Part shown: piece by piece, positions 51,960-60,532 of the stretch
Position numbering within the stretch: the first letter of the stretch is position 1
How the letters are laid out: each line of letters starts with the position of its first letter
From: Halovivax ruber XH-70
Lineage (GTDB): Archaea; Halobacteriota; Halobacteria; Halobacteriales; Natrialbaceae
NCBI RefSeq assembly: GCF_000328525.1
Contig: NC_019964.1
Span: 2,728,001 to 2,792,000 of the forward strand
Direction: 5' to 3'
Length of the DNA: 64,000 nt
Notes under the pieces: model-generated
Told to the model about the DNA's origin: nothing
Database searches by the model: none
Seen by the model: only the letters and a program-made list of their open reading frames with translations
Program-made: the position numbers and the translations under genes

Positions 51960-53252
51960 TCACTCCAATAGATACGTCCCCGGCGTGTACCAGTCCCGTT
52001 CGATCGTCGCCCAGTCGTCGTGGTCCAGCGGGCCGTTCGAGCCGTCGGAGAAGCCGTAGTGATCGAGCGGCGCGTTGTAGTTCATGACGCTCGGGTACTC
52101 GGCGAAGGAGTACGTTTCGCTGTCGACGCCGCCGAAGTCACGGTTCGTCAGGCCGAGCGAGTGGCCGAGTTCGTGCATGACGGTCGAGCCAGTGGCGTCA
52201 CTCCGCGAGTCGTCGGCGACGAGCATAGTGCCGGATCGGGCCAGCCCGAGGACGACGGTGCCGTAGCCACCCTGGTCCGAGTCGATCGAGTCGGCGATCA
52301 GGAGGTAGTGGTAGCCGTAGCCCTCGTTGTCGAAGTACGTCGACTTGATCGACGGGAGGTCGTCCTCGAAGCTGGTCGACGACGCGTGGGGGATCGAGTC
52401 GTCGCTCCGCACGAAGTGGAGGTCGACGCCCGTCGACCCGTCCGGGTTCTCGATCGGCGCATCGGCGAACTCGTTCGTCACGCGCCCGGCTTCGAGCCAG
52501 CCGAGTGACTGCCCGCTCATCTCGTCGACCTCGACGTAGACGTCGTACCGGAGCGGATCGGCGTCGGGGAGTCGATCGGAGGCGTGGACCTCCATGCCAT
52601 CCCAGAGGCCGTCGCCATCGGTATCCCGGCGCTGGGGATCCGTCCCGTGCTCGACCTCCGCCCCGTCCTCCAGCCCGTCGTCGTCCGTATCGGCGACGGT
52701 CGGGTCGGTCCCGTACTCGTCGATCTCGGCTTCGTCCGTGAGGCCATCGTCGTCGGTGTCGACAGCGAGCGGGTCCGTGCCGTACTCGTCGACCTCCTCG
52801 CCGTCGTCGAGGCCGTCACCGTCCGTGTCGGCGGCGAGCGGGTCCGTCCCGTGCGTGGTCACCTCCGCCCCATCACGGAGGCCGTCGTCGTCCGAATCGG
52901 AATCCGTCGGCGCCGTCCCGTATTCGTCGACCTCCGCACCGTCAGTAAGCCCATCACGGTCCGTGTCGGCGACGAGCGGATCCGTTCCGTGCGTGGTCAC
53001 CTCCACCCCGTCGGCCAGTCCGTCACCATCCGTATCGGCAACGAGCGGGTCAGTCCCGTACTCGTCGACCTCCTCGCCGTCGTCCAGCCCGTCGCCGTCC
53101 GTGTCCGCGGAGAACGGGTCAGTCCCCTGGTCGAGTTCCGCGACGATCGGCGTTGCGTCCCCGTCGACGTCGACGACGTTGGTCGTCGCCACGACGCCAC
53201 TGGTGAGGAGGCCGAGCAAGAAGAGGCCGACCAGCACGCCGCGCGTATTCAT
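51960..53252 (-). CDS. Secreted metalloprotease-like protein with thrombospondin type 3 repeats
   Basis: About 430 residues from ATG 53252 (MNTRGVLVGLFLLGLLTSGVVATT, signal peptide or anchor). Residues 43-226: eight copies of a 23-residue calcium-binding unit G-T-D-P-x-x-x-D-T-D-x-D-G-L-x-D-G-x-E-V-x-x-Y/H. The C-terminal half has YVEVDEMSGQ, and MHELGHSLGLTN. The metzincin zinc motif is HExxHxxGxxH/D; here the eleventh position is Asn, with Asp two residues later. Probably calcium-stabilised in high salt. Activity uncertain. Confidence 0.82.
   Translation of the reverse strand: MNTRGVLVGLFLLGLLTSGVVATTNVVDVDGDATPIVAELDQGTDPFSADTDGDGLDDGEEVDEYGTDPLVADTDGDGLADGVEVTTHGTDPLVADTDRDGLTDGAEVDEYGTAPTDSDSDDDGLRDGAEVTTHGTDPLAADTDGDGLDDGEEVDEYGTDPLAVDTDDDGLTDEAEIDEYGTDPTVADTDDDGLEDGAEVEHGTDPQRRDTDGDGLWDGMEVHASDRLPDADPLRYDVYVEVDEMSGQSLGWLEAGRVTNEFADAPIENPDGSTGVDLHFVRSDDSIPHASSTSFEDDLPSIKSTYFDNEGYGYHYLLIADSIDSDQGGYGTVVLGLARSGTMLVADDSRSDATGSTVMHELGHSLGLTNRDFGGVDSETYSFAEYPSVMNYNAPLDHYGFSDGSNGPLDHDDWATIERDWYTPGTYLLE
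52575..53126 (-). repeat. Eight 69-bp tandem repeats inside the metalloprotease-like gene
   Basis: Each repeat codes for the 23-residue thrombospondin type 3 unit. Copies alternate D-E-Y and T-T-H ends and differ at synonymous positions, so they have diverged since duplication. The array is a candidate for length variation by recombination. Confidence 0.9.
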
Positions 53253-53436
53253 CAGTACCCAACCCTGAGTGTCCTCGACGGTAAGAATTCTGGCCGACTG
53301 ACCTGTAGTCGCCAGCAGATAACTCACCCCCGCCGCCGGGATCGATCCCCGCCAGCGTAACGGAGTCAAACGCCACCGACGGCGACGGTCGCCGACGGCG
53401 CAATCCTTTTTGCCGGACCGGCCGAACGGCTATCAA

Positions 53437-53877
53437 ATGGGAACTGGCTCGGATATGTACCGACAGCAGATCCTCGATCACTACAAGAACCCCCGTAACT
53501 ACGGGGAACTCGAGGATCCAACGTTCAGTCACGTCGGCGAGAACCCGATGTGTGGCGACGAGATCCGAATGGACGTCGTCCTCGACGAATCCGACGACGG
53601 GGCCACGATCGAACAGGTCGCGTTCAGCGGCGACGGCTGTGCGATCAGCCAGGCCTCGGCAAGCATGCTCACGAGCACGCTCCAGGGGAAAACCGTCGAC
53701 GAACTCCTCGCGATGGAACGCGACGACGTCACCGACATGCTCGGCGTCGACATCTCACCGATGCGCATCAAGTGTGCGGTCTTAGCCGAGAAGGTCGCCC
53801 AGGACGGCGCGGAGATCTACCGCGGCGACGCGGACGACGAGAAGACGACGATCGAAGACGGCGACGGCGACGACTAA
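53437..53877 (+). CDS. sufU: Iron-sulfur cluster assembly scaffold SufU
   Basis: About 146 residues from ATG 53437 (MGTGSDMYRQQILDHYKNPRNYG). Cluster/zinc ligands Cys39 with Asp41 (PMCGDE), Cys68 (GDGCAISQASAS) and Cys113 (RIKCAVLAEK). Accepts sulfur from SufS. C-terminal acidic tail. Usually directly next to sufS in haloarchaea, here separated by the 50.1-53.4 kb accessory stretch. Confidence 0.95.
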   Translation: MGTGSDMYRQQILDHYKNPRNYGELEDPTFSHVGENPMCGDEIRMDVVLDESDDGATIEQVAFSGDGCAISQASASMLTSTLQGKTVDELLAMERDDVTDMLGVDISPMRIKCAVLAEKVAQDGAEIYRGDADDEKTTIEDGDGDD

Positions 53878-53880
53878 CAA

Positions 53881-53966
53881 CGAACTTTTTCCGGTTCGGG
53901 TTCGCCTTCGGCGAACCACTCACCGCAAAAACTTCGATGAAAAAGGCCGGCGGCGGAGCCGCCGGT
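53881..53966 (+). terminator. Double-hairpin element after sufU (copy 1)
   Basis: Starts three bases after the sufU stop: CGAACTTTTT, hairpin GGTTCGC/GCGAACC (53899-53917), CAAAAACTTCGATGAAAAAGG, hairpin CCGGCGGC/GCCGCCGG (53947-53965). Reads as terminator-like but is more complex. A near copy follows radA in the opposite orientation. Confidence 0.7.
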
Positions 53967-53995
53967 GAACCGCGCTCACTCCGTTCGCGCGGATG

Positions 53996-54391
53996 CTAGC
54001 GTTCTACCGCAGTGAGCGCCGCCTGTCTGTGCTCGACAACAAGTTCGATTTCTGCCTTCTTGTCTTCGGGATCTTCCAGACCGTCGAGCCACCGGCAATC
54101 AGCGTAGAAGGTGACAAGCGCGGTGACCTCGTCGTCGGAGAGCCGACCGAGGTTGCCCCCGATCGAGGCGTAGACGGTCGGCGGTTCGACGCGTTCCGTA
54201 ACCGCTTCGTACTGTCCATCACTGATCATCTCGTCCAGATAATCGTACGAGCGTAATTCAGCGGCCAACGCTCCACGAAGGCGGTCGGTTCGATCGCGCT
54301 CGCGCTTCCAGTACAGAATTCCGGACCCGACTGCGGTCGTGATCGAGCCGATGAGCGCCCCGAGCACGAAGCCGGTCGCGGTCCCGAGCAT
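53996..54391 (-). CDS. Orphan small membrane protein between sufU and radA
   Basis: About 131 residues from ATG 54391 (MLGTATGFVLGALIGSITTAVGSGILYWKRERDRTD). One N-terminal membrane helix (5-27) then a charged helical region (ELRSYDYLDEM, VEPPTVYASIGGNLGRLSDDEVTALVTFYADCRWLDGL). No family recognised. It lies between the two inverted double-hairpin elements. Confidence 0.7.
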   Translation of the reverse strand: MLGTATGFVLGALIGSITTAVGSGILYWKRERDRTDRLRGALAAELRSYDYLDEMISDGQYEAVTERVEPPTVYASIGGNLGRLSDDEVTALVTFYADCRWLDGLEDPEDKKAEIELVVEHRQAALTAVER

Positions 54392-54474
54392 GTGGCGTCT
54401 GAGGGTGGATCGGCGGGTAGGTTTGTGGCTTGCAGCTAGACTGCTGTGCCGAGCGGTGCGGGAGACGTAGGTTC

Positions 54475-54571
54475 GCACCCGCGAGCGCCGTGGCGCTCGC
54501 GGCCTTTTTCATCGAAGTTTTTCAAGGAGTGGTTCGCGCGGAGCGCGAACCCGACGCAGAAAAAGTTCGGT
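54475..54571 (-). terminator. Double-hairpin element after radA (copy 2, opposite orientation)
   Basis: Begins at the radA stop on the minus strand: CCGAACTTTTT, hairpin GGTTCGCG/CGCGAACC (54531-54551), GAAAAACTTCGATGAAAAAGG and hairpin GCGAGCGC/GCGCTCGC (54481-54500). It shares the backbone GAACTTTTT ... AAAAACTTCGATGAAAAAGGCCG with copy 1 while the hairpin stems differ in sequence. Identical order in both, so it is a dispersed element. Confidence 0.7.
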
Positions 54572-54572
54572 T

Positions 54573-55607
54573 CTATTCCGGAACGAGACCTTCGTCCTCG
54601 ACGCGCATGACGGCTTCGCCGTCGGCGAGGTTGGGTGCGTCGACGAGGCGGACGATCCGCTTGGTGCCTTTGGACTTGCGGAGGTACATGCGGAAGGTAG
54701 ACTTGTGGCCGAGGATGTTGCCACCGATTGGCTGGGTCGGGTCGCCGAAGAACGAGTCGGGGTTCGAGGCGACCTGGTTCGTGACGATGACGGCGCAGTT
54801 GTAGAGGTTGCCGACCTTGTCGATGTCGTGGAGGTGCTTGTTGAGTTTCTGCTGGCGGCCGGCGAGTTCGCCACGGCCGACGTACTCGGCGCGGAAGTGA
54901 GCGGTCAACGAGTCGACACAGAGGAGTCGGACGGGGTAGTCGGAGTCTTCGTGTTCGCTGGCGAGTTCCTTCGCCTTCTCGGCCAGCAGCATCTGGTGGT
55001 TGGAGTTGAAGGCCTTCGCGACGTGGATCTTCTCGAGGACGGCATCGACGAGTTCCTCGATCGCCGCTTCGTCGTCGGCCGAACCCTCGATCTCGCGGTC
55101 CTCGAGGGCCGCCTCGATGGCCTCTTCGGGGAGGCCCCGAACCATGTCATCGATTCGCTCCGGGCGGAAGGTGTCCTCGGAGTCGACGAAGATGCACGAG
55201 CCGTGGAGGCCACCAACTTCCTTGGGGAGCTGGACGTTGACAGCCATCTGGTGGGTGACCTGGGACTTCCCGGCACCGAACTCGCCGTAGACTTCGGTGA
55301 TCGACTGGGTCTCGATCCCGCCGCCGAGGAGGTCGTCGACCTCGTCGATGTGCCAGGAGAGTTTGCCGATCTTGTTGCGCCGTTCGAGGACGGTGGAGCC
55401 GGTCTCGAAGCCACCGACGTCGGCCGCATCACGGGCGGCCGAGACGATGTCTGCGGCCGTCGACTCGCCGACGTCCGCCGTGTTCGACAGTTCCGACGGG
55501 GAGGCGACCGCCAAACTCTGGAAGGAGTCGAAACCTGCATCTGAGAGCTTATCCGCCGTGGCCGGGCCGACGCCCGGTAGCGTTTCGAGGTCTACGTCTG
55601 TTGCCAT
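54573..55607 (-). CDS. radA: DNA repair and recombination recombinase RadA
   Basis: 344 residues. N-terminal helix-hairpin-helix ([20 protein letters not shown]), Walker [10 protein letters not shown], Walker [14 protein letters not shown]1/L2 loops and C-terminal [26 protein letters not shown]. Forms the recombination filament. No intein. A TATA box lies about 27 nt upstream of the ATG at 55607. Confidence 0.97.
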   Translation of the reverse strand: MATDVDLETLPGVGPATADKLSDAGFDSFQSLAVASPSELSNTADVGESTAADIVSAARDAADVGGFETGSTVLERRNKIGKLSWHIDEVDDLLGGGIETQSITEVYGEFGAGKSQVTHQMAVNVQLPKEVGGLHGSCIFVDSEDTFRPERIDDMVRGLPEEAIEAALEDREIEGSADDEAAIEELVDAVLEKIHVAKAFNSNHQMLLAEKAKELASEHEDSDYPVRLLCVDSLTAHFRAEYVGRGELAGRQQKLNKHLHDIDKVGNLYNCAVIVTNQVASNPDSFFGDPTQPIGGNILGHKSTFRMYLRKSKGTKRIVRLVDAPNLADGEAVMRVEDEGLVPE

Positions 55608-55629
55608 ACATCTCGCTTGCGCCGGATGG

Positions 55630-55638
55630 GGTATAAAC
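55630..55638 (-). promoter_or_regulatory. TATA box of radA
   Basis: Minus-strand GGTTTATACC centred about 27 nt before the radA ATG, so the mRNA is likely leaderless. Confidence 0.55.
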
Positions 55639-55812
55639 CCTCGTTAACAGGAGGGTGAAAGTGAAAGTGCCCGGAGGCGGGGTGCTGGAGACACAGCCGA
55701 CAGCGAGGGACGAGACCGCTCCAGAGAGGGAGAGCTGGGAGGAAGGGTTCGTGGAGAGGCGCGGATCGCTAGGTTGAGCTGAGAGTTGCGACACCGAGCG
55801 CACCGGCGAGGG

Positions 55813-56445
55813 TCACTCCCAGGGATGGATCCCGTTCTCGCTCGGCCAGAGCGGGTACCAGTACTCCTTGTCGTCCTCCACGTCGAGTTCGCCGTCGAGG
55901 ACGGATTCGAGTTTGAACTCGACGCTGTGGGCACGGTCACGGTCGCCCGCGGGCGCGAAGGGGTAGAACGAGCCACGTCGGAAGGAGTAGATCCAGTAGG
56001 CCCGCTGCGACGAGGTACTGTCGCCGGCCCGCGCCTCGTTGACCTCGTAGCCGAAGACGGCGGCGAGCAGGCGTGAGCCGTAGCCCTGTTCGACGAAGGT
56101 GTCCGCGGCGAAGTGCATGCTCGTCACCAGATCTTCGGGGTCGTCGTCGGCGAGAACTACCCACTCGTAGCCGTGGCCATCGGCCGTGACGGTGAACTCG
56201 GTGCCGGTCTCTTCCTGGCCGGCTTCGAGGATCGCCTCGACGTCGTCGACGGTCTCGTGGAAACTGCTCGCGTCGACCCCAGAGAAACACAGCGCCGCTT
56301 CGCCAACCGACTCGTATCCCAGATCGGCCTGCATCGTCATGTAAGCGGTGCTCATGCCGAAGAGGTCCTCCGGGTCGGCCTCGCGACGGGCGTCCGCTTC
56401 GGCGCGAAGCCCCAGTGCCGCTCGCAAACCGTCGAGTACTCCCAT
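55813..56445 (-). CDS. pspAB: PspA-associated protein PspAB
   Basis: About 210 residues from ATG 56445 (MGVLDGLRAALGLRAEADARREAD). Haloarchaeal PspAB pattern: DPEDLFGMSTAYMTMQADLGYESVGEAALCFSGVDASSFHETVDDVEAILEAGQEETGTEF and YWIYSFRRGSFYPFAP, ending WYPLWPSENGIHPWE. Works with PspA in membrane-stress response. In haloarchaea it is commonly next to htpX; here a glycosyltransferase gene lies between. Confidence 0.88.
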   Translation of the reverse strand: MGVLDGLRAALGLRAEADARREADPEDLFGMSTAYMTMQADLGYESVGEAALCFSGVDASSFHETVDDVEAILEAGQEETGTEFTVTADGHGYEWVVLADDDPEDLVTSMHFAADTFVEQGYGSRLLAAVFGYEVNEARAGDSTSSQRAYWIYSFRRGSFYPFAPAGDRDRAHSVEFKLESVLDGELDVEDDKEYWYPLWPSENGIHPWE

Positions 56446-56574
56446 ACGCCAACTGGGGGATGGACATCCAAAAGGGTACGCGGATCTGTCCACCCGTCCC
56501 GTCGCTCCCACCGGCCAGCCCGCTCACGCAACAAAGGGGCCGACTCAGACAGACGTACAGAGACAGCCCGCCCA

Positions 56575-56599
56575 TTTCCAGCCGTTCTGCGGCTGGAAA
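56575..56599. promoter_or_regulatory. Perfect 10-bp inverted repeat upstream of the GT2 gene
   Basis: TTTCCAGCCG and CGGCTGGAAA around a 5-nt loop (TTCTG), with outer CC/GG pairing beyond one mismatch. It is in the divergent gap between pspAB and the GT2 gene. Could be an operator or a terminator boundary. Confidence 0.65.
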
Positions 56600-56660
56600 C
56601 GGCGATCAGTTATAAACCAGATCGTTGATATGAAAAAATCCCTCGTGAGTAAACGGATGG

Positions 56661-56669
56661 ATTTATACC
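56661..56669 (+). promoter_or_regulatory. TATA box of the GT2 gene
   Basis: ATTTATACC centred 28 nt before the ATG at 56693, as for a leaderless mRNA. Confidence 0.6.
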
Positions 56670-56692
56670 GAAAGAGTTAGTCAGACATCACA

Positions 56693-57982
56693 ATGACCGT
56701 GGACGTACGCCGACTTGCTGGGCTCAGCGGGTCGTTCTTCGGCACTGGGCTCTGTCTCGCATTCGGCCTCTACAACGGCGTCCAACAGTTGACGCTGATC
56801 ACGACGCTCCCCTGGCTCGTCGTCGAGATCGTGACCGTCAGTGCCGTCCCAGCAGTACTCGTGTTCACCGTACTGGCAACGCTCTCGGGACTCATGCTCA
56901 CGCGCGAGGTGTTCTCCAGTCCCGATCCGAACGAACGACTGTCCGAAGGGCCGCCGATCACGGCGATCGTCCCCGTCTACGGAGACGGCGACGTGCTCCC
57001 TACGAGTGTCGAGTCGCTCCTCGAATCGAACTACAGCGACGTCTCCGTCGCGATCGTTACGGAACCCGGTGACGACGAGACCATCGCCGTCGCCGAGGAA
57101 CTCGCGTCACACCCGGACGTCCAGGTCCTGACCAATCGGCAGCCGGGATCGAAAGCGCGTGCGATCAACGATACCGTTGCCCGCCTCGACGCCGAATACT
57201 TCTGTGCGTTCGACGCCGACGAGTGGGTCGATCCGGACTTCGTCCCGACGGCGATGTACGCTCTCGTCGAGGAGGATCGAGACGTCTTCCAGGCACGACG
57301 GGTCCCACGAGCGAACGGGCCGGTCGAGACCCTCGCTTACTGTGAACGGCTGCTGTTTCACGCGAGTTACAAACTCGTCGAGCCGCTCGGCTTCACCTAC
57401 TGCCGGAGTTCGTCGTCGGCGTTCACCCGCGAGGCCTTCGACGCCGTCGGCGGGCTCAACGACGTCGTCACCGAAGACATCGACTTCGCTCACACCTGCT
57501 TCCGGCAGGGGCTCGACGTCCGCCAGGCACGGAACCTGACGAACGAGATGGAGGCACCGCACACGATGCGTGACCTCTGGGGCCAGCGAAAGCGCTGGCG
57601 ACTCGGCCACATCGAGGTCTTCCAGAAGGCGCTGACCGGCGGGTTCGAACCGACCGGACTGCGCGGGGCGGCCTCGACGCTCAGACTCGCGACGAGTCTC
57701 ACCGCGAGCGTCTTTATGGTCGCGCTGGTCTCGAAGGTGGCCGTCCTCGCGTACTACGGCTACACCGAGTACGCCCTGCTCCCGCTGGTGGCCGTGGCGG
57801 CGACGGTCCTTCCCGTCCTGTATCACGATAGCCGGAAGGGCCACATCCCCGACCTCTCCTGGAGTGTGTTCCTCGCGCCGCTGGTCTATCCCGGATTCGG
57901 GATCGTGACCATCCGGTGTGCGTTCGAGTACGTCTTCAGCTGGGACGGCGAGTGGTATCAGGTCGAGAAGACCGGGGCGTAG
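56693..57982 (+). CDS. Processive GT2-family glycosyltransferase (membrane)
   Basis: 429 residues. Two N-terminal helices, then GT-A domain: ITAIVPVYGDGDVLPTSVESLLESNY, DAEYFCAFDADEWVDPDF (DAD), VTEDIDFAHTCFRQG (TED), and QRKRW (QxxRW) before C-terminal helices (FMVALVSKVAVLAYYGY, LLPLVAVAATVLPVL). The D, DxD, TED, QxxRW set marks processive polysaccharide synthases such as cellulose/hyaluronan-synthase-like enzymes. Interrupts the usual pspAB-htpX pair. Confidence 0.88.
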   Translation: MTVDVRRLAGLSGSFFGTGLCLAFGLYNGVQQLTLITTLPWLVVEIVTVSAVPAVLVFTVLATLSGLMLTREVFSSPDPNERLSEGPPITAIVPVYGDGDVLPTSVESLLESNYSDVSVAIVTEPGDDETIAVAEELASHPDVQVLTNRQPGSKARAINDTVARLDAEYFCAFDADEWVDPDFVPTAMYALVEEDRDVFQARRVPRANGPVETLAYCERLLFHASYKLVEPLGFTYCRSSSSAFTREAFDAVGGLNDVVTEDIDFAHTCFRQGLDVRQARNLTNEMEAPHTMRDLWGQRKRWRLGHIEVFQKALTGGFEPTGLRGAASTLRLATSLTASVFMVALVSKVAVLAYYGYTEYALLPLVAVAATVLPVLYHDSRKGHIPDLSWSVFLAPLVYPGFGIVTIRCAFEYVFSWDGEWYQVEKTGA

Positions 57983-58051
57983 TGAACGCGGGATTCAATT
58001 GGGGAAGCCGGTCAGCACGCATCCTTCGAACGTCGGAGCCAGTCGGGCGAT

Positions 58052-58102
58052 CGGTTGCGAACCGCCGCCCACGCGGCGGTAATCCACCCATCGTGGGCGG
58101 TT
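58052..58102. terminator. Nested inverted repeats between convergent GT2 and htpX
   Basis: Three overlapping inverted repeats: CGGTT/AACCG (58052-58064), CCGCCG/CGGCGG (58062-58079 region) and CCGCCCACG (58065-58073) with CGTGGGCGG (58092-58100). They can form alternative hairpins; serves both convergent genes as terminator or is a mobile-element remnant. Confidence 0.6.
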
Positions 58103-58105
58103 GGC

Positions 58106-58990
58106 TCAGAAACTCTCCATCTCGCGTTCGAGTGATCGGAGCTGTTCGATTCGCTTCTCGGTTGGCGGGTGCGTCGCGAACAGCCGCCCGACGATGCCGG
58201 ACTTGAGCGGGATGATGAAGAAGGCGTTCATCTCGGCCTCGTCGCGAAGATCGCTGTCCGGAATGTCCGCGACGCCGTCTGAGATGGAGACGAGCGCGGA
58301 GGCGAGGGCCGATGGCTTGCCCGTGATCGCCGCCGCACCACGGTCGGCCGAGTACTCGCGGTAGCGCGAGAGCGCACGCATGAGGAAGTAGCTGATGATC
58401 CAGACGACCAGCGAGATGAGGATGGCGACGATGATGCCACCGCCACCACGATTACCGCCGCGGCGACCGCCCCCGAAGAAGGCACCCCAGCGGACGAACA
58501 TGAACGCGATCGTCCCCAGGAGGGAGGCGAAGGTCATCACCATCATGTCGCGGTTCTTCACGTGTGCGAGTTCGTGTGCGAGCACGCCCTCCAGTTCGTC
58601 CTGATCGAGTGTGCGAAGCAAGTCGGTCGTCACGGCGACGGCCGCGTTCTTCTGGTTGCGACCCGTCGCGAACGCGTTCGGCACGTTTTCGTCGACGACG
58701 GCCACTTTCGGTTTGGGCAGGTCTGCCTGCTGGGAGAGGCGCTCGATCGTCCGGTGGAGGTCCGGATACTCCTCGGCGGAGACCGTCTTCGCACCCATGC
58801 TCTTCAGCGTGAGCGTGTCGCTGAAGTAGTACTGGACGATCGAAAAGCCGCCGAAGAGGACGATGAAGATGAACGGGCCGCCGCTTGTGTACAGTGTGAT
58901 CCCGCCGGCGAAGACGATATACAGGCCAAACAGCAGAAACATCGTGACCCCCATTCGCGCCCGAAGTCCCCAGTCCGGTTTCCATTGCAT
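58106..58990 (-). CDS. htpX: Zinc metalloprotease HtpX
   Basis: About 294 residues from ATG 58990 (MQWKPDWGLRARMGVTMFL). Two N-terminal helices, PNAFATGRNQKNAAVAVTTDLL, HELAH zinc motif (VLAHELAHVKNRD), two further helices, and EYSADRGAA supplying the third ligand Glu. Degrades misfolded membrane proteins. Its open frame continues upstream, but that part is not HtpX. Confidence 0.95.
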   Translation of the reverse strand: MQWKPDWGLRARMGVTMFLLFGLYIVFAGGITLYTSGGPFIFIVLFGGFSIVQYYFSDTLTLKSMGAKTVSAEEYPDLHRTIERLSQQADLPKPKVAVVDENVPNAFATGRNQKNAAVAVTTDLLRTLDQDELEGVLAHELAHVKNRDMMVMTFASLLGTIAFMFVRWGAFFGGGRRGGNRGGGGIIVAILISLVVWIISYFLMRALSRYREYSADRGAAAITGKPSALASALVSISDGVADIPDSDLRDEAEMNAFFIIPLKSGIVGRLFATHPPTEKRIEQLRSLEREMESF

Positions 58991-59383
58991 ACGAACACGT
59001 ACGTAGCGTGACGGGATAAACGCCGTGTTGGGCGACGACCCTGCCGCCTGCCTCGGAAGCGTCCACTCGTCCGCACAGCCCAGCCAGTGTGAATATAACC
59101 ATCGGATGGAGCCGGTAGTGAACCCCTTCGTTTCGCGTGGAAACCACTCGACTCGGTGACGTCTGACGCGCCGGGGGAAACGCAGGCTGCTGGTTTCGAT
59201 CCCTCGGATGGGCGCGAGATGTGCCGGGGACGTGGACGGGCACTTCCAGGCGGTGTGGCGGGAACAGAGACGGGCGTTCCCCGGCGGCTCGGTCTTCGTA
59301 GCCAATGCCGGAGACGAATCGCCCAGATGGCGATCCACCGGTCGAACGCGCCGCTTATCCGAATCCGGTCCCAATTCCGGTCC

Positions 59384-60532
59384 ATGAGCGAGTCACGCGC
59401 GTTCTGTCCCCGATGTGGGGGGCAGGTCCCGGAACGACCACCCGACGACGAGGCGACGGAGTCACTCCGGCCGTCTGCGTCCGTCGACCTCTGCCGGTCG
59501 TGTTACTTCGACGACTTCGAGTTCGTCGACGCACCCGACGAACTCACCGTCCCCGTCTGTGCCCGCTGTGGTGCAGTTCGAAAGGGTGAACGCTGGGTCG
59601 ACGTCGACGCCGTCGATTACACCGACGTCGCGATCGACGCGGTGAGCGAGGCACTCGGCGTCCACGTCGACGTCGAGGATGTCGCCTGGCAGGTCGAACC
59701 CGAACACGTCGACCAGAACACGATCCGGATGCACTGTCACTTCACCGGGGTCGTCCGCGACGAGCCCGTCTCCGAGGAGGTCGTCGTGCCGGTGACGATC
59801 GCCCGCGGAACCTGCACCCGGTGTGGGCGGATCGCCGGCGACTACTACGCCAGTCTCGTCCAGCTCCGTGCGACAGAGCGCACGCCGAGCACCGAAGAGC
59901 TAGCGCGCACGAAGGAGATCGCGAACGAGGTCGTGGCAGACATGGAGGCCACGGGCGATCGAAACGCCTTCGTCACCGAGATGGGCGAGGTCGACGCTGG
60001 CCTCGACGTGAAGGTGTCGACGACCAAGATCGGCAAGAAGATCGCCTACAAGGTGGTCGAGGAGTTCGGCGGTACCGTCACCGACTCGGAGACGCTCGTC
60101 ACCGAAGACGAGGACGGCAACGAGGTCTACCGCGTCACGTTCGCCATCAGGCTCCCGCCGTACACGCCCGGTGACGTCGTCGACCTCGCGGACGACGATG
60201 ACGGCCCGGTCCTCGTCCGCAGCGCCCGGGGTAATCTGAAAGGCGTCCGGCTGACGAGCGGGGAACGCTACGAAGCGGCCCACGAAGACGGCGTGAGTCC
60301 GGACGCACGGAAGCTCGGGACACAGGAAGACGGCGTCGAGACGACGCTGGTCACCGTCGAGGACGAGCACGCGATCCAGGTGCTCGACCCGGAGACCTAC
60401 GAGGCGAAGACGATCGCGCGCCCGGACTACGTCGACCCCGACGCGGAGACGGTTCGCGTTCTCAAGAGCCGAGCCGGCCTGCACGTCCTGCCGGACCAAC
60501 AGACCGACGAGCGAGCGAGTGACGGCGGATGA
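59384..60532 (+). CDS. nmd3: NMD3-family protein
   Basis: About 382 residues from ATG 59384 (MSESRAFCPRCGGQVPE). Zinc pairs CPRCG, CRSCY, CARCG, and CTRCG, then the NMD3 body: HVDQNTIRMHCHFTGVVR, LDVKVSTTKIGKKIAYKVVEEFGGTVTDSETLVTEDEDG. Eukaryotic NMD3 adapts 60S subunits for export; archaeal role in 50S biogenesis is inferred. Followed by a Taw2-like gene 62 bp later. Confidence 0.93.
   Translation: MSESRAFCPRCGGQVPERPPDDEATESLRPSASVDLCRSCYFDDFEFVDAPDELTVPVCARCGAVRKGERWVDVDAVDYTDVAIDAVSEALGVHVDVEDVAWQVEPEHVDQNTIRMHCHFTGVVRDEPVSEEVVVPVTIARGTCTRCGRIAGDYYASLVQLRATERTPSTEELARTKEIANEVVADMEATGDRNAFVTEMGEVDAGLDVKVSTTKIGKKIAYKVVEEFGGTVTDSETLVTEDEDGNEVYRVTFAIRLPPYTPGDVVDLADDDDGPVLVRSARGNLKGVRLTSGERYEAAHEDGVSPDARKLGTQEDGVETTLVTVEDEHAIQVLDPETYEAKTIARPDYVDPDAETVRVLKSRAGLHVLPDQQTDERASDGG

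Noticed and set aside
53881-54571. Composite transposon reading of the sufU-radA interval
   Set aside because: No transposase, no target-site duplication and stems differ between copies; kept as an open idea in the findings, not as a mobile element feature.
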